This document shows positions 8,444 to 17,173 of a stretch of 64,000 nt of DNA, piece by piece. Source of the DNA: JAAYUJ01 sp963698165 (lineage in GTDB: Bacteria; Desulfobacterota; Syntrophobacteria; Syntrophobacterales; Syntrophobacteraceae). Where the stretch lies: contig CAVOPT010000014.1 in the NCBI GenBank assembly GCA_963698165.1, forward strand, positions 43,507 to 107,506. The letters are read 5' to 3'. How positions within the stretch are numbered: the stretch's first letter is position 1; each line of letters begins with the position of its first letter. Below the pieces are notes generated by a model. It had not been told where the DNA came from. It was given only the letters and a program-made list of their open reading frames with translations, and ran no database searches. The translations under genes were made by a program, and so were the position numbers.

Positions 8444-10218
8444 TCTTCCGCCTTGGCAGGTAGGTCAATGATCACCTTGGTAAATTCCCCTTTGAGACTC
8501 TCAAAACTGAGGAACCCCCCATGCTCTTTGATGATCTTGTCAGTGATGTTCAACCCCAGGCCGGTTCCTTTCCCAAAAGGCTTTGTGGAAAAGAATGCCT
8601 TTGTCAGCATGGGCAGCTCATGGGGTGGAATTCCGACTCCCCGATCATGAAATACGATTCGCACATACGGGCGATCGCTGATGATCACTTTCTCGCCGGT
8701 GATTTCGAGGAGCTTATTCTCATGCCTTTCCGGATACTTCTCGTTTAACGCATAGCGCGCGTTGCTGATAATATTTATGAAACTCTGCTGGATCTGCTGA
8801 AAGTTGACATCCACTTCAGGAAGGTCGTTAAGAAGATCTATCTTTAGATCAATGCCCTCCTTTCGCATTTGCGCCTGGGCTAGAATGGTTGATTCTGCAA
8901 GGATTGCAGACACAAACGTCGTTTTTTTTCTCTCTCTCCCATCATCGCGTGCGTAGGAGAGGAGAGTCTGGACTATGCGGCCGACACGCTCCCCTTCCTT
9001 CACGATTCGCTTGCCAATGTCATTTTCCAGGCTCTTGGCGCTGCACTCGTTTATCAATATTTGACCATAGTTTATGATACCCGTAATGGGATTATTGATC
9101 TCATGAGCAATTCCGGCGGCCAGTTCCCCTAATGTGGCCAAATGACATGCCTGCATGGCTTCCGCCTGCAGTGCCATCTTTTCGGTAATATCACTGGCCA
9201 GCAGGAGCACGCTGCTGACCTTGTCACCCTCTTTGACTGGAAAGGCCCTCATGTCCAGCACGACACCATTTTGGGTTACCATCGAAACTTCCATTTCTCC
9301 GGTATTGAAACACCTTGTTACCGGAGAGTCCTCAAAGGGAGTAGACAGATTGTGTAAATATTCATGACCGTGTTGCCTCACCACCTCAGACAGCGCCTCA
9401 TTCAACTGTTGAGCATTCCCGCGGTTTGTCCACAATATTTCCATGTCAGGAGAGAGCAGGACCAAAGTGTCGCTGATAGCATTCAGAAGAGTATGGAATT
9501 CCTGTGAGAGTTTTCTGAAGTTATCACGTTCGTCCTGCAGAGCAGTTTGACCTTGCTGCCGCTCTAAAATTCCTCGACTCAGTTCCGCATTCACTCGCAC
9601 CAGTTCGGCGGTTCGTTCCCGAACGCGATGCTCTAATTCATCATTGGCCTTGCGAAGCTCTTCCGTGCGCTCATCGACCAACCACTCAAGTTGCAAACGA
9701 TGCTTTCCAAGCTCCTCCTCAATCAGCTTTTGTTCCGTCAAGTCGGTCACAACGGCACATGCGCCTCGGAAATCGCCCATGAGCAAAGGCGATATCGAAA
9801 AATGCGTCGGAAAGTAGCTTCCGTCCCCGGCTCGAAGCGTGATTTCCCCTTTGGCGCTGCCGGTGATGCCCGCTTGGAGCAGTTTTTCAAAGGCGCTGAA
9901 CTCTCCCGGTCCCATGCAATTGAAAAGGGAAGATCCCGTGAGGTCCCGGGCTGCTGTCTTGAGCATCTCAGCGAACCGGACGTTGCAGTAGGCAATCATT
10001 CCACTCGCAGAGATCACGAGAGCGCCTTCGCTCATGGCTTCGATGAGTACACGGTAGCTGTAATCGGCTCCTTTGAGGGTATAGACCTGTTCGGTTGGAT
10101 TGTAGACGACAACGGCATCAACACCGCCCTGGCGAATGGCATCAATGACCGCCTCCGATTCTTCGAGCCGCTCCCGCAGTTCGTCAACCTCTCTGATGTC
10201 CGTGGACTTGTCTTCCAT
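8440..10218 (-). CDS. PAS-domain sensor histidine kinase
   Basis: Protein of 592 aa with no membrane segment. It has an N-terminal coiled coil, a PAS domain at about 50-165 ending 'VVTDLTEQK', a long coiled coil 165-240, a second PAS at about 240-345 ending 'ASDITEK', then HisKA with H372 in 'GIAHEINNP' and an HATPase domain with 'DRGVGIPP' and 'GTGLGLNI'. AGGAGCC precedes the ATG. It lies 17 nt after kaiB and overlaps the NtrC-type regulator, so it should phosphorylate that regulator. From the second PAS onward, its DNA is almost identical in places to the kinase at 28.5-30.3 kb. Confidence 0.92.
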   Translation of the reverse strand: MEDKSTDIREVDELRERLEESEAVIDAIRQGGVDAVVVYNPTEQVYTLKGADYSYRVLIEAMSEGALVISASGMIAYCNVRFAEMLKTAARDLTGSSLFNCMGPGEFSAFEKLLQAGITGSAKGEITLRAGDGSYFPTHFSISPLLMGDFRGACAVVTDLTEQKLIEEELGKHRLQLEWLVDERTEELRKANDELEHRVRERTAELVRVNAELSRGILERQQGQTALQDERDNFRKLSQEFHTLLNAISDTLVLLSPDMEILWTNRGNAQQLNEALSEVVRQHGHEYLHNLSTPFEDSPVTRCFNTGEMEVSMVTQNGVVLDMRAFPVKEGDKVSSVLLLASDITEKMALQAEAMQACHLATLGELAAGIAHEINNPITGIINYGQILINECSAKSLENDIGKRIVKEGERVGRIVQTLLSYARDDGRERKKTTFVSAILAESTILAQAQMRKEGIDLKIDLLNDLPEVDVNFQQIQQSFINIISNARYALNEKYPERHENKLLEITGEKVIISDRPYVRIVFHDRGVGIPPHELPMLTKAFFSTKPFGKGTGLGLNITDKIIKEHGGFLSFESLKGEFTKVIIDLPAKAEE

Positions 10219-10235
10219 ATATGGCTCCTGAAGGC

Positions 10236-10532
10236 TTACGCTCTGGGACGAGGCAGCAAATTAAGCCCGACGAGCACGCGCTCGGTGTCGGAAAGGTCGC
10301 CAATGATCTTTCGGAGCGGTGGAGGAAGCTTTCTCACCAAGGTCGGAAGGGCAACAATCTGATCCTCCCTGGCAAGTTTCGGGTTCTCGAGAAGGTCAAT
10401 GACTTCTATCTCGTACCTTCCCTTGAGCTGTTCCTCGCAGATGGTTTTCAGATTGGCAAAGGCCGCGATAGCCTTGGCGGTTTGCCCGGCCACATAGAGT
10501 TTCAGTATGAAATATTCACCAGGGTCACCCAC
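10236..10532 (-). CDS. kaiB: KaiB-like protein
   Basis: Protein of 98 aa with the thioredoxin-like KaiB fold: 'FILKLYVAGQTAKAIAAFAN' at the N-terminus, 'YEIEVIDLLENPKLA' in the middle and 'ALPTLVRKLPPPLRKIIGDL' later. KaiB normally binds the KaiC hexamer. Outside cyanobacteria, KaiB/KaiC pairs next to kinases are thought to act in stress or timing-like signalling rather than a full clock; there is no kaiA here. It lies 12 nt after the end of the kaiC frame and just before the kinase, in one operon. Confidence 0.9.
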   Translation of the reverse strand: MGDPGEYFILKLYVAGQTAKAIAAFANLKTICEEQLKGRYEIEVIDLLENPKLAREDQIVALPTLVRKLPPPLRKIIGDLSDTERVLVGLNLLPRPRA

Positions 10533-10544
10533 GGGAGTGCTCTC

Positions 10545-12274
10545 CTATAGCTTTTGTGTTGGAGGGGCTGCTTCGTCGGCCTTGCGGAGCCGGGCAATCT
10601 CCGTGCGCTCTTCGGCAAGAACATCTTTGCGGGATTGCGCCTGTGAAATGGCTCTGTTGAGGCTGTCCTCTCTGCCCTCGAACTCGGACTCGCAGCAGTG
10701 AAATCTTAGCCTCAAGCGCTTGCCGCTCCCGCGCAAGCTCTCTTTGCATACGCTGAATTTCCTGCTCATGCTCGAGAGCTTGCGCCCTTTCTTTGGCCTC
10801 CTGCGCGGCCCGCAATGCCCCGGTCATCGCTCCGCCCGGGCCGGTGTAAATATCCAGAAGGTCAACTCCATCGTTTGTCAGCAGGAACTCGCGCACCTGG
10901 TTCGAGTGAGCCATACCGCGAGATTTGAGGATATAGAGCCCCCGGTTGCGTTCCCCATTGGTCTCGATATCCCGGAGCATGACCCAGGTGTCCATGAGAG
11001 AGGAGACGCCGACTGACGTTTCCTCAATACTGCCTCCTGCGAGCAGGGTTGTGAAAAGGGCGGTTATGCCATACATCTTCATGAAATCAATGATGCGGGT
11101 CAGGACCGACTGCACTTCCGCCGGTTTGCCGATGGTGACGAGGTTGGATATCGGGTCGATGACAACAACTCCCGGTTTGAAATCCTTGATGAGCTTGTGC
11201 ATCATGACAAGGTGCATCTCAAGGACGAATGCGCTCGGGCGGATATTGTGGAAGTGCAGAAGCCCTTTCTGCTCCCATAACGCAAGCTCGATGCCTATGG
11301 AGCGCATGTTTCGCATGATCTGCTTTCTCGATTCCTCGAAAGCAAAATAGAGGCACCGCTCGCCACGCTCTGCAGGTCTCGTCTGCAAAGTGGGCCGCAA
11401 TGCTGGTCTTGCCCGTGCCGGCCGTCCCCGAGACAAGAATGCTGCTCCCGCGATAGAAGCCCCCTGCCAGCATGGTATCCAGACGAGGCAACCCGGATGA
11501 GATTTGCTCGAATGGAGCTTCGTAGTCCAGGCCCATGGAAGTGATGGGAAGAACGGAAATGCCGTTGTGTTCAATGAGAAAAGGATACTCGTTGGTGCCG
11601 TGCCGTGACCCGCGATACTTCACAATGCGAAGACGCCGGACGGCTGTCTGCTCGCTCACGCGGTTGTCAAGCTGGACGACGCAATCCGAGACGTATTCTT
11701 CAAGGCCATGGCGGGTCAAGCTCCCGTCTCCCTGCTCAGCCGTAGCAACGGCTGTAACCCCCTTACTTTTGAGGTAGCGAAAGAGACGCCCAATTTCCGC
11801 CCGAAGAATGAAAGGGTTGGGGAGCGCGGCAAAGAGTGCCTCCAACGTGTCGAGCACCACCCGCTTTGCCCCCACAGTTTCAATGGCGTCTCCAAGGCGG
11901 ATGAAAAGTCCGTCAAGGTCGTACTCTCCGGATTCCTCGACATCGCTTGGCCCAATGGAGACATAATCCATGAAGAGCTTTCCGCGGGCTACCAGGTCTT
12001 CAAGGTCAAACCCGAGGGATGCAACGTTTTGCTTAAGCTCCCCCTCGGTTTCTTCAAAGGAAACGAAAACCCCCGGCTCGTTAAACTCAGTAGCACCGCG
12101 CACCAGGAATTCCATGGCAAAAATGGTCTTCCCCGAACCGGCAGGGCCGCAAACGAGGGTCGGCCTTCCCTGTGGAAGCCCGCCGTTGGTGATTTCGTCA
12201 AAACCCACCATGCCTGTAGGGGACTTGGAAAGCTGATTGGAAGCGTCGTGTTTGCTCCCTTCCGTGGTGTTCAT
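10545..12274 (-). pseudogene. kaiC: kaiC, double-domain ATPase with two frameshifts
   Basis: The N-terminal frame (from 12274) carries the CI domain with Walker A 'GPAGSGKT' and the CII Walker A 'GTAGTGKT'. It leaves frame after 'AAHFADETCRA'. The homologous sequence resumes in another frame at 'GERCLYFAFEES', consistent with one extra base near 11361-11366. A second one-base shift near 10685-10692 breaks the C-terminal coiled coil, which resumes as 'EFEGREDSLNRAISQAQSRK' and ends at 10545 (PTQKL). With both bases removed the gene is 576 codons, a normal KaiC length. GGAAGAG precedes the ATG. Either a recent pseudogene or two sequence errors; kaiB downstream is intact. Confidence 0.8.
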
Positions 12275-12455
12275 GCACTCTTCCTTTCGCGCCCAATGAC
12301 TTTGGAGCCTCCCGGTTGCGCCTTATTCTCCATGGCCTCGCTATACAAGAAAAATATTCAGAAGATGAAGAAAAAGCAATCATCCCCCACCTTCTCAATA
12401 TTGACTTGGGTTCCTTGATTCTCCTCGATTTTGAGCCCAGGATTGATCCCAAGAC

Positions 12456-12746
12456 CTACCCTATGGCAACCTCATAAAAATGGGGGGTCGGGCTGCCGTC
12501 GAATAGCGGTTTCACATGCTCACCCGCCTTGTCATGGGCAGGGCTGCCATGCATTGCCTTGAAAGCATCCTGATTTTCAAACTCAACGATGGCTGCGTAG
12601 TTCCCCTCCCCCAATGGTTTCAAAAGCCTTCTCCTGATGAAACCCTTAAACGTGGAAAATTGTTCGTTCGTCAAGGCAAACCACTCGCGAAATTCGGCAT
12701 CTTTGCCTGCTTTTATGGGTGGGAAAGAGATCACGACTACAAACAT
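12456..12746 (-). CDS. antibiotic biosynthesis monooxygenase (ABM)-domain protein
   Basis: Protein of 96 aa. TTGGAGGTGAT precedes the ATG. It has a single ferredoxin-like ABM domain: 'VVVISFPPIKAGKDAEFREW', 'FKGFIRRRLLKP', 'YAAIVEFENQDAFKAMHGSP', and 'PHFYEVA' at the end. Such proteins are small dimeric heme-degrading or quinol-type oxygenases, or have no known substrate. No catalytic signature allows a closer call. It stands alone between kaiC and the CDF relic. Confidence 0.75.
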   Translation of the reverse strand: MFVVVISFPPIKAGKDAEFREWFALTNEQFSTFKGFIRRRLLKPLGEGNYAAIVEFENQDAFKAMHGSPAHDKAGEHVKPLFDGSPTPHFYEVAIG

Positions 12747-12965
12747 GGTATCACCTCCAAGCAGTCAAGAGTTCATGCAACCTGCAAGGGCAGCTCGGCC
12801 CGCTGAACTTCTCCGGACTCACCCGCTCTGCGTCCCTCAAAACCTGCCTGAGCGCTTGGTGGGTGAGTGCAGTGTGCTTTCCTTAATCTCCATGCTGGTT
12901 CCTCACTCCTCTTCAGGACCAATGCCGCGAGCAATCTCTTTTTCATCGCATTTCCAAAGTTGTCC

Positions 12966-13493
12966 CTATCCCTGCATGGAATCCTTGGCTCGCCACGTCT
13001 CTACTTCGACAAATACACGCTGAACATGTGGGTAGGCTCGTTTGATCGCCCTGTCCAACCCGGCAACGGTGACCTCAACCTCCGTCGCCAGGATGGGGTC
13101 CACAAAATCGACGCTGACATTCACCAGAATAAAATCAGGTCCCATGTGCATGGTCAATATTTCATTGACTTGCTTGATTTCTTTACACGAATAAGCAATT
13201 TCCCGTATCCCCTGAACGACCTCTTGATTGGCACTTTCTCCAATCAAAAGACTCTTCGTCTCGGAAGCGAGCAATATGGCCGTTCCACCAAGTATCAGCC
13301 CGATGACGATTGCAGCTGAACTATCAAAGTAAGGGCTTCCGGTAACTTGGCTGAGAAGGATTCCCAGAAAGGCAACTGCAAGACCCATCATTGCAGCCGA
13401 ATCTTCCAAAAGCACGATATAAATAGATGGATCTTTACCTCTGACCATGGAGTCAGGGTTGAACAAAATCATCCATCGGACCAACCGTTGCAA
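12966..13493 (-). pseudogene. N-terminally truncated cation diffusion facilitator (CDF) transporter
   Basis: The 175-codon frame matches only the second half of a CDF metal exporter of the 'KDPxxxxVLLEDSAA' type: 'GKDPSIYIVLLEDSAAMMG', two membrane helices, 'SETKSLLIGESA', and the cytoplasmic dimerisation domain ending 'VQRVFVEVET'. The first three or four helices with their metal ligands are missing. Upstream sequence in all minus-strand frames up to the HHH gene has no CDF similarity, and the only initiator is a TTG with no ribosome site. It is a deletion remnant. Confidence 0.75.
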
Positions 13494-13701
13494 TCTGAGC
13501 CTGTTCCAGCTTGGCTTGCGATTACTCGATCACCTCCTGGACGAGCAAATGGCCATGCTTGTGGCCTTTGCTGCTCCTTTGCCGACATGATGCAGACCTG
13601 GAAAAGGGGCCGGTGGTGAACGTTCTATTTGAGGTTTTGTTGCAGGAAGTGAAAACTGCGTTACTGCAACAGAACCTGGACCAATCCGTCTGCCCGCTGC
13701 T

Positions 13702-13932
13702 TCAGTGCTTCCATGTCTTGGGCCGACTTTTCTCAGCTTCAGACGTCATCCGTCTTGCTTGGGTTACGATCGACTGCACCTTTTGCGGGTTCATCCCCGG
13801 TATTCTCTTTAACCCGTGCTCTTCCGCAGCTGCAACCTTGGCAATCGTGTTATAGCTGGCTTCGATCAATCGCCGCGACAGGACTTTCCCTATCCCTTTA
13901 AGCTGTTGCAGTTCTTCCATTTCCTTCTTCAT
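13702..13932 (-). CDS. small helix-hairpin-helix protein (possible C-terminal frameshift)
   Basis: Starting at the ATG at 13932 (GGAAGG five bases before) the protein has 76 aa. It contains an HhH motif 'LQQLKGIGKVLSRRLIEASY' and a second 'LKRIPGMNPQKVQSIV', typical of DNA-binding or structural HhH proteins. The current frame ends 'SRPKTWKH'. If one A is restored in the A-run near 13730, the frame continues 'SAQDMEALKQRADGLVQVLL' to a TAA at 13661-13663, giving a 90-aa protein. That longer tail looks helical and genuine, so the present end is probably a frameshift. Confidence 0.7.
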   Translation of the reverse strand: MKKEMEELQQLKGIGKVLSRRLIEASYNTIAKVAAAEEHGLKRIPGMNPQKVQSIVTQARRMTSEAEKSRPKTWKH

Positions 13933-14127
13933 AGCATCCTTCCCCAATTCTTTCCAGCTGGCCAAGTCCTACAATCCATCCGGCCAGCACAAACGACAAA
14001 GTTATCCACGGCATGCCTCTTCAAGGGAGTGCTTATTTGCCAATCGGATTATTCTCTGCCGACTTGTGCGGCATGGAAGGCCACAGACAAGCCCACCCAT
14101 ACGAAAACGCCAGGAAGCAGCAGAAGG

Positions 14128-14307
14128 CTATTGATTGAAAACCTTCTTGATTTCGCCAACCTTTTTCCGCGCCGCGCCTTTCAACTGATCGTCCTTTCCC
14201 TCTTCTTCGAGGTCGCGGTTGCCTGTAAGCTGTCCGAGACCTTCTTTGACCTTTCCTTTGATCTTGTCTTTCTCACCTTGGATTTTATCTATTGTGCTCG
14301 ACTTCAT
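14128..14307 (-). CDS. CsbD-like stress protein
   Basis: Protein of 59 aa. GGAGGAAACATC precedes the ATG at 14307. The sequence 'DKIKGKVKEGLGQLTGNRDL', then 'EEGKDDQLKGAARKKVGEIK', is the CsbD repeat pattern. CsbD proteins are small, charged, stress-induced and of unknown biochemistry. Longer upstream extension was rejected because it lacks a ribosome site. Confidence 0.88.
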   Translation of the reverse strand: MKSSTIDKIQGEKDKIKGKVKEGLGQLTGNRDLEEEGKDDQLKGAARKKVGEIKKVFNQ

Positions 14308-14514
14308 GATGTTTCCTCCAATGAAATACTTCTTGTCGCCCCAGGCGGGACCGCGCCACAGATGCAATCTTGAAAGCGAATGCCTTGTCTCCCGCCGAGG
14401 GGCGACGGGAGACGGGGCTATGTGCAGAATGCATTGGGCTGCTTTTTTCTTTGGTCTCTGAGAGCTCTGCCGGTGAACCTTCACCGGCTGGCGCCAGCTT
14501 TTTTATCTGCAGGC

Positions 14515-14907
14515 CTAATCAGAGTAGCCGCTTCCTACGATCAGGCCGCTCTTGGTTTTCTTGGCATAGGTGTGTTTCATCTTGCCCTGCCATTCATAGT
14601 CAACCCAGGTGCCTGCTGGAGTCGCCTTTACCACAGCATTGTAGACAACTTCGGCTTTCTCTTTTAAGCTCTGCCCCTCCAAAGATGGGTGAACCAACAG
14701 GCTCCCATTTTCCTGCATGATGAATACGTAGTAGGGTTCCCTTTTGGCCGCATCCTTGAAGTCGGCGGCTTTCTTACCACCATCAATGGCCGCCACAATC
14801 TCATCCACTTGCTTTTGTATGGCAGCTTTATCCGCAGCCGCCAAAGCACCAGTTGCCAGGAAGATACCCATAAGCAACACAAGGCATGCAAGCGTGACTC
14901 TTTTCAT
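14515..14907 (-). CDS. exported Cache-domain protein
   Basis: Protein of 130 aa. AAAGGGGATC precedes the ATG at 14907. A signal peptide (MKRVTLACLVLLMGIFLATG..ALA) is followed by a single small Cache/PAS-like sensor fold: 'DFKDAAKREPYYVFIMQENG' region, 'SLLVHPSLEG', 'GTWVDYEWQGKMKHTYAK' and 'GLIVGSGYSD'. These folds bind small organic ligands in the periplasm; here there is no attached signalling domain, so it may be a free binding protein. It has a strong sigma-54-like promoter at 15070-15084 and a TGTTGC dyad pair at 15186-15217. Confidence 0.8.
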   Translation of the reverse strand: MKRVTLACLVLLMGIFLATGALAAADKAAIQKQVDEIVAAIDGGKKAADFKDAAKREPYYVFIMQENGSLLVHPSLEGQSLKEKAEVVYNAVVKATPAGTWVDYEWQGKMKHTYAKKTKSGLIVGSGYSD

Positions 14908-15069
14908 ACTGATCCCCTTTCTGCTGATTGTTGATGAGTGTGAAATGACAGAATTCCTGTACCTGAGCAATCCGACCTCTAACCACCTCCTTCCTGGTAT
15001 GCCACTCCTTTTTTTGTTTGGACGACATACACGTCAGATCGATCCTCGGGCACATGATGACGATATTGA

Positions 15070-15084
15070 GCAAGCTTTATGCCT
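15070..15084 (-). promoter_or_regulatory. putative sigma-54 (-24/-12) promoter of the Cache gene
   Basis: On the minus strand the site reads AGGCATAAAGCTTGC, a full match to GGCAY-N5-TTGC. It is about 163 nt before the start codon at 14907 and 102 nt from the dyad at 15186. Confidence 0.7.
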
Positions 15085-15176
15085 AACACACGGAGAGTTG
15101 CTGCATTTCAATGTTTGGCAATATCCACAGTCAGTTACGACGCGTCGAGAGTACTACTGAAGGTTATTTTTCAATT

Positions 15177-15226
15177 GAAAAGGAGTGTTGCGTGCAACAA
15201 AAGTGTTGCACGCAACACTCCTTTTC
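15177..15226 (-). promoter_or_regulatory. paired TGTTGC dyads in a 23-bp perfect inverted repeat (UAS)
   Basis: TGTTGCGTGCAACA (15186-15199) and TGTTGCACGCAACA (15204-15217) are reverse complements of each other. With flanks (GAAAAGGAG / CTCCTTTTC) they make 23-bp arms around an AAAG loop. The minus-strand layout matches the other TGTTGC sites. It could also fold as a strong hairpin in RNA. Confidence 0.65.
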
Positions 15227-15305
15227 TTGCCGACCCAGGGCCGGCCTTTTTATAGATTCGGATCCCAAGCACCCCAATCTGCCGATGAAGTGCGACATGC
15301 GGCAT

Positions 15306-15420
15306 CCACGAAACGCAACGTTTCTGTTGCATGCAACAGTTCCCAGATCCAAGTCCATAAGCTTCGACAGGACATGTCCTACTGATTAAGTTTCATATAT
15401 ATTTATAAAAATGAAGCGGT
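15306..15420 (+). repeat. dispersed ~110-bp repeat with orphan TGTTGC site
   Basis: From CACGAAACGCAACG through TATAAAAATGAAGCGG this stretch matches 19106-19220 closely. It contains a perfect TGTTGCATGCAACA dyad at 15325-15338. The matching promoter would fall near 15438, but there the sequence is the 3' end of the HAD-ATPase gene and no -24/-12 site is present, so this copy seems to have lost its promoter. Confidence 0.75.
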
Positions 15421-15433
15421 TAGGAAATCCAAA

Positions 15434-17173
15434 TCATTGCGCCCCTGGCACCGGCAGCGGACCCGCCGCGGGCAGGGTGTAGTCCTGCTCAATTGCCTCA
15501 CGAATCTGCCGGCGGCCTTCCAAAGGGTCGATCTTGGCCAGTGCTTCGATACGTGCGACCGCAGCGGCCAGGTCCGCGTCCTTGATGCTGTCCCTCAGCC
15601 AGCGCGAGTAGTCCCCCTCACGGCGATGGTGTTCCCAAGTCGCGTCGTCGACACCGTCTGCGATTTGCAGGAACAGCATCAAGTTCTGCGCTCGCAGGTT
15701 GAGCTTCTTCTCCGGCCCCTGGAAGTAGAAGCTACGGTCTGGCGGCAGCTCGCCTTCCGCGTATTTGCGCCGATGACGGCGGCGCTCCTGCTTGCACGGG
15801 TGAGTTTTTACGACTTGCGGCGGAGCTTTGCCTGTTCGCGTCCAGTGCAGCACTTCTCCCGTGGCAAGAGGTTTGCTGTTCCAGATCGGTATCGGCGTTT
15901 TTCCCGTCTGGGCAAAATGCTGCAAGATGTCTGCGGCTTCAGGGCCAGTCGCCAGCAGCGTATTGAGCCGCTCCAGGATGGCGGTCGACAGCATAACCGG
16001 GTGCACGGTGATCAGCAGCATGCTGGTCAAATCGTCGGGAAGCATGCCTTCCGGCGGCAGCCATTCTGCCGGCAGCAGGTGGTGAGCCTCGTCGAGGATC
16101 AGCCAGTGCGGCCGGCCGAGCCCCGCCCGCATTTGCAGCAAATGCGGCAGCAACTCGAGAAAGAACGGCGGCCGATCGGGGATCGGCATGCCCGTCAACG
16201 AAACCACCACGCTCGCTTCGGGGTTCTCGAGCACCCGCAGCACTTCGCCTGACTGCGGCGCCGCCTTGGGGCCGCCCAGGACGACCGCTTGCTCGAAGTT
16301 CTCGTAATCCCCCTCGGGATCAATCAGGCAAAACTGATACTGCCGCTCGACAAGCGTCTCCACAATCTGGGTTGCCACGGTCGATTTGCCGCTGGCTGAG
16401 GGGCCCGCAATCAGCACGCTGGGACCGTACGGAGGCAGGCACACGGGCCCGTCCTCACCAACGCCGAATTCCAGGTGATGCCGCGTGAGTTTAGCATCCA
16501 AATCCGCCAGGTCATTAGCGATCATCCGTTCGATGAGCTGCGCCACGCCCTGCCCGTAATCGGCGGGCGTTACCCAATCGGCGGCTTCCTTGAGGGACGG
16601 GAGTGCATTCATGACAGCGGCGGAGAACTCGCACAGTTTCAGCAGCGCATGGTCGTTTTCGGCGTCGCCCACAGCCACTGCGTTGTGCGGCGAAAGTCCC
16701 ATCTTCTTCAGCGCCGCCGTCAGCCCGCTGGCCTTGTTGACGCCGGCAGGCAGCACCATCACGGCGCCCTTATTAAAAATGACCTGCAATTCCAGGCCGA
16801 AATGCTGGATGGTTTTCAGAACGAGTTGCTGATGAGGCTCCCACGTCGCCACAATCGCCCGGCCGACCGAAATGGGCTCGCAACCATTGGCGCGCAGCGC
16901 TTCGCTGAACTGCGCCGGCGGAGGTTCGGCCAGCAACAGTTCCTCTTTGGTAGCAGGGTGGTAAAGCAACGCCCCATTCTCGGCAACCACCCATTCAAAC
17001 AGTTCCAGGTGCGGAAAGGTCATCTCCAACTGCGGCAGTTCACGGCCGGTCACCAGAACCAGGTGGCGACCGGTGGCCAGCAGGTTTTCGAGTGCCTCAA
17101 TGGCGGGCGCATCGACTACTCCATCGTGCGCGAGGGTACCGTCGTAATCGGTGGCGAGAATTTGATATCGCAT
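15434..17173 (-). CDS. HAD-IIB phosphatase fused to a HerA-like ATPase domain
   Basis: Protein of 579 aa. CAGGAGGAGAC precedes the ATG at 17173. Residues 1-230 form a Cof-type HAD phosphatase (catalytic 'DYDGTLAHDG', late motif 'GDAENDHALL'). From about 250 a P-loop ATPase follows: Walker A 'GPSASGKST' and Walker B 'WLILDEAHHLLP', resembling the DUF87/HerA ATPase core. The C-terminal 130 residues contain 'FYFQGPEKKLNLRAQNLMLF'. The same two-domain layout occurs, as I recall, near sugar-phosphate clusters, so a role in sugar-phosphate handling is plausible but not shown. Confidence 0.75.
   Translation of the reverse strand: MRYQILATDYDGTLAHDGVVDAPAIEALENLLATGRHLVLVTGRELPQLEMTFPHLELFEWVVAENGALLYHPATKEELLLAEPPPAQFSEALRANGCEPISVGRAIVATWEPHQQLVLKTIQHFGLELQVIFNKGAVMVLPAGVNKASGLTAALKKMGLSPHNAVAVGDAENDHALLKLCEFSAAVMNALPSLKEAADWVTPADYGQGVAQLIERMIANDLADLDAKLTRHHLEFGVGEDGPVCLPPYGPSVLIAGPSASGKSTVATQIVETLVERQYQFCLIDPEGDYENFEQAVVLGGPKAAPQSGEVLRVLENPEASVVVSLTGMPIPDRPPFFLELLPHLLQMRAGLGRPHWLILDEAHHLLPAEWLPPEGMLPDDLTSMLLITVHPVMLSTAILERLNTLLATGPEAADILQHFAQTGKTPIPIWNSKPLATGEVLHWTRTGKAPPQVVKTHPCKQERRRHRRKYAEGELPPDRSFYFQGPEKKLNLRAQNLMLFLQIADGVDDATWEHHRREGDYSRWLRDSIKDADLAAAVARIEALAKIDPLEGRRQIREAIEQDYTLPAAGPLPVPGAQ

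Noticed and set aside
13629..13675. Inverted repeat GTTGCAG..CTGCAAC as a further enhancer
   Set aside because: Arms are about 30 nt apart, it lies in the restored end of the HHH gene, and no -24/-12 site is 100 nt away.
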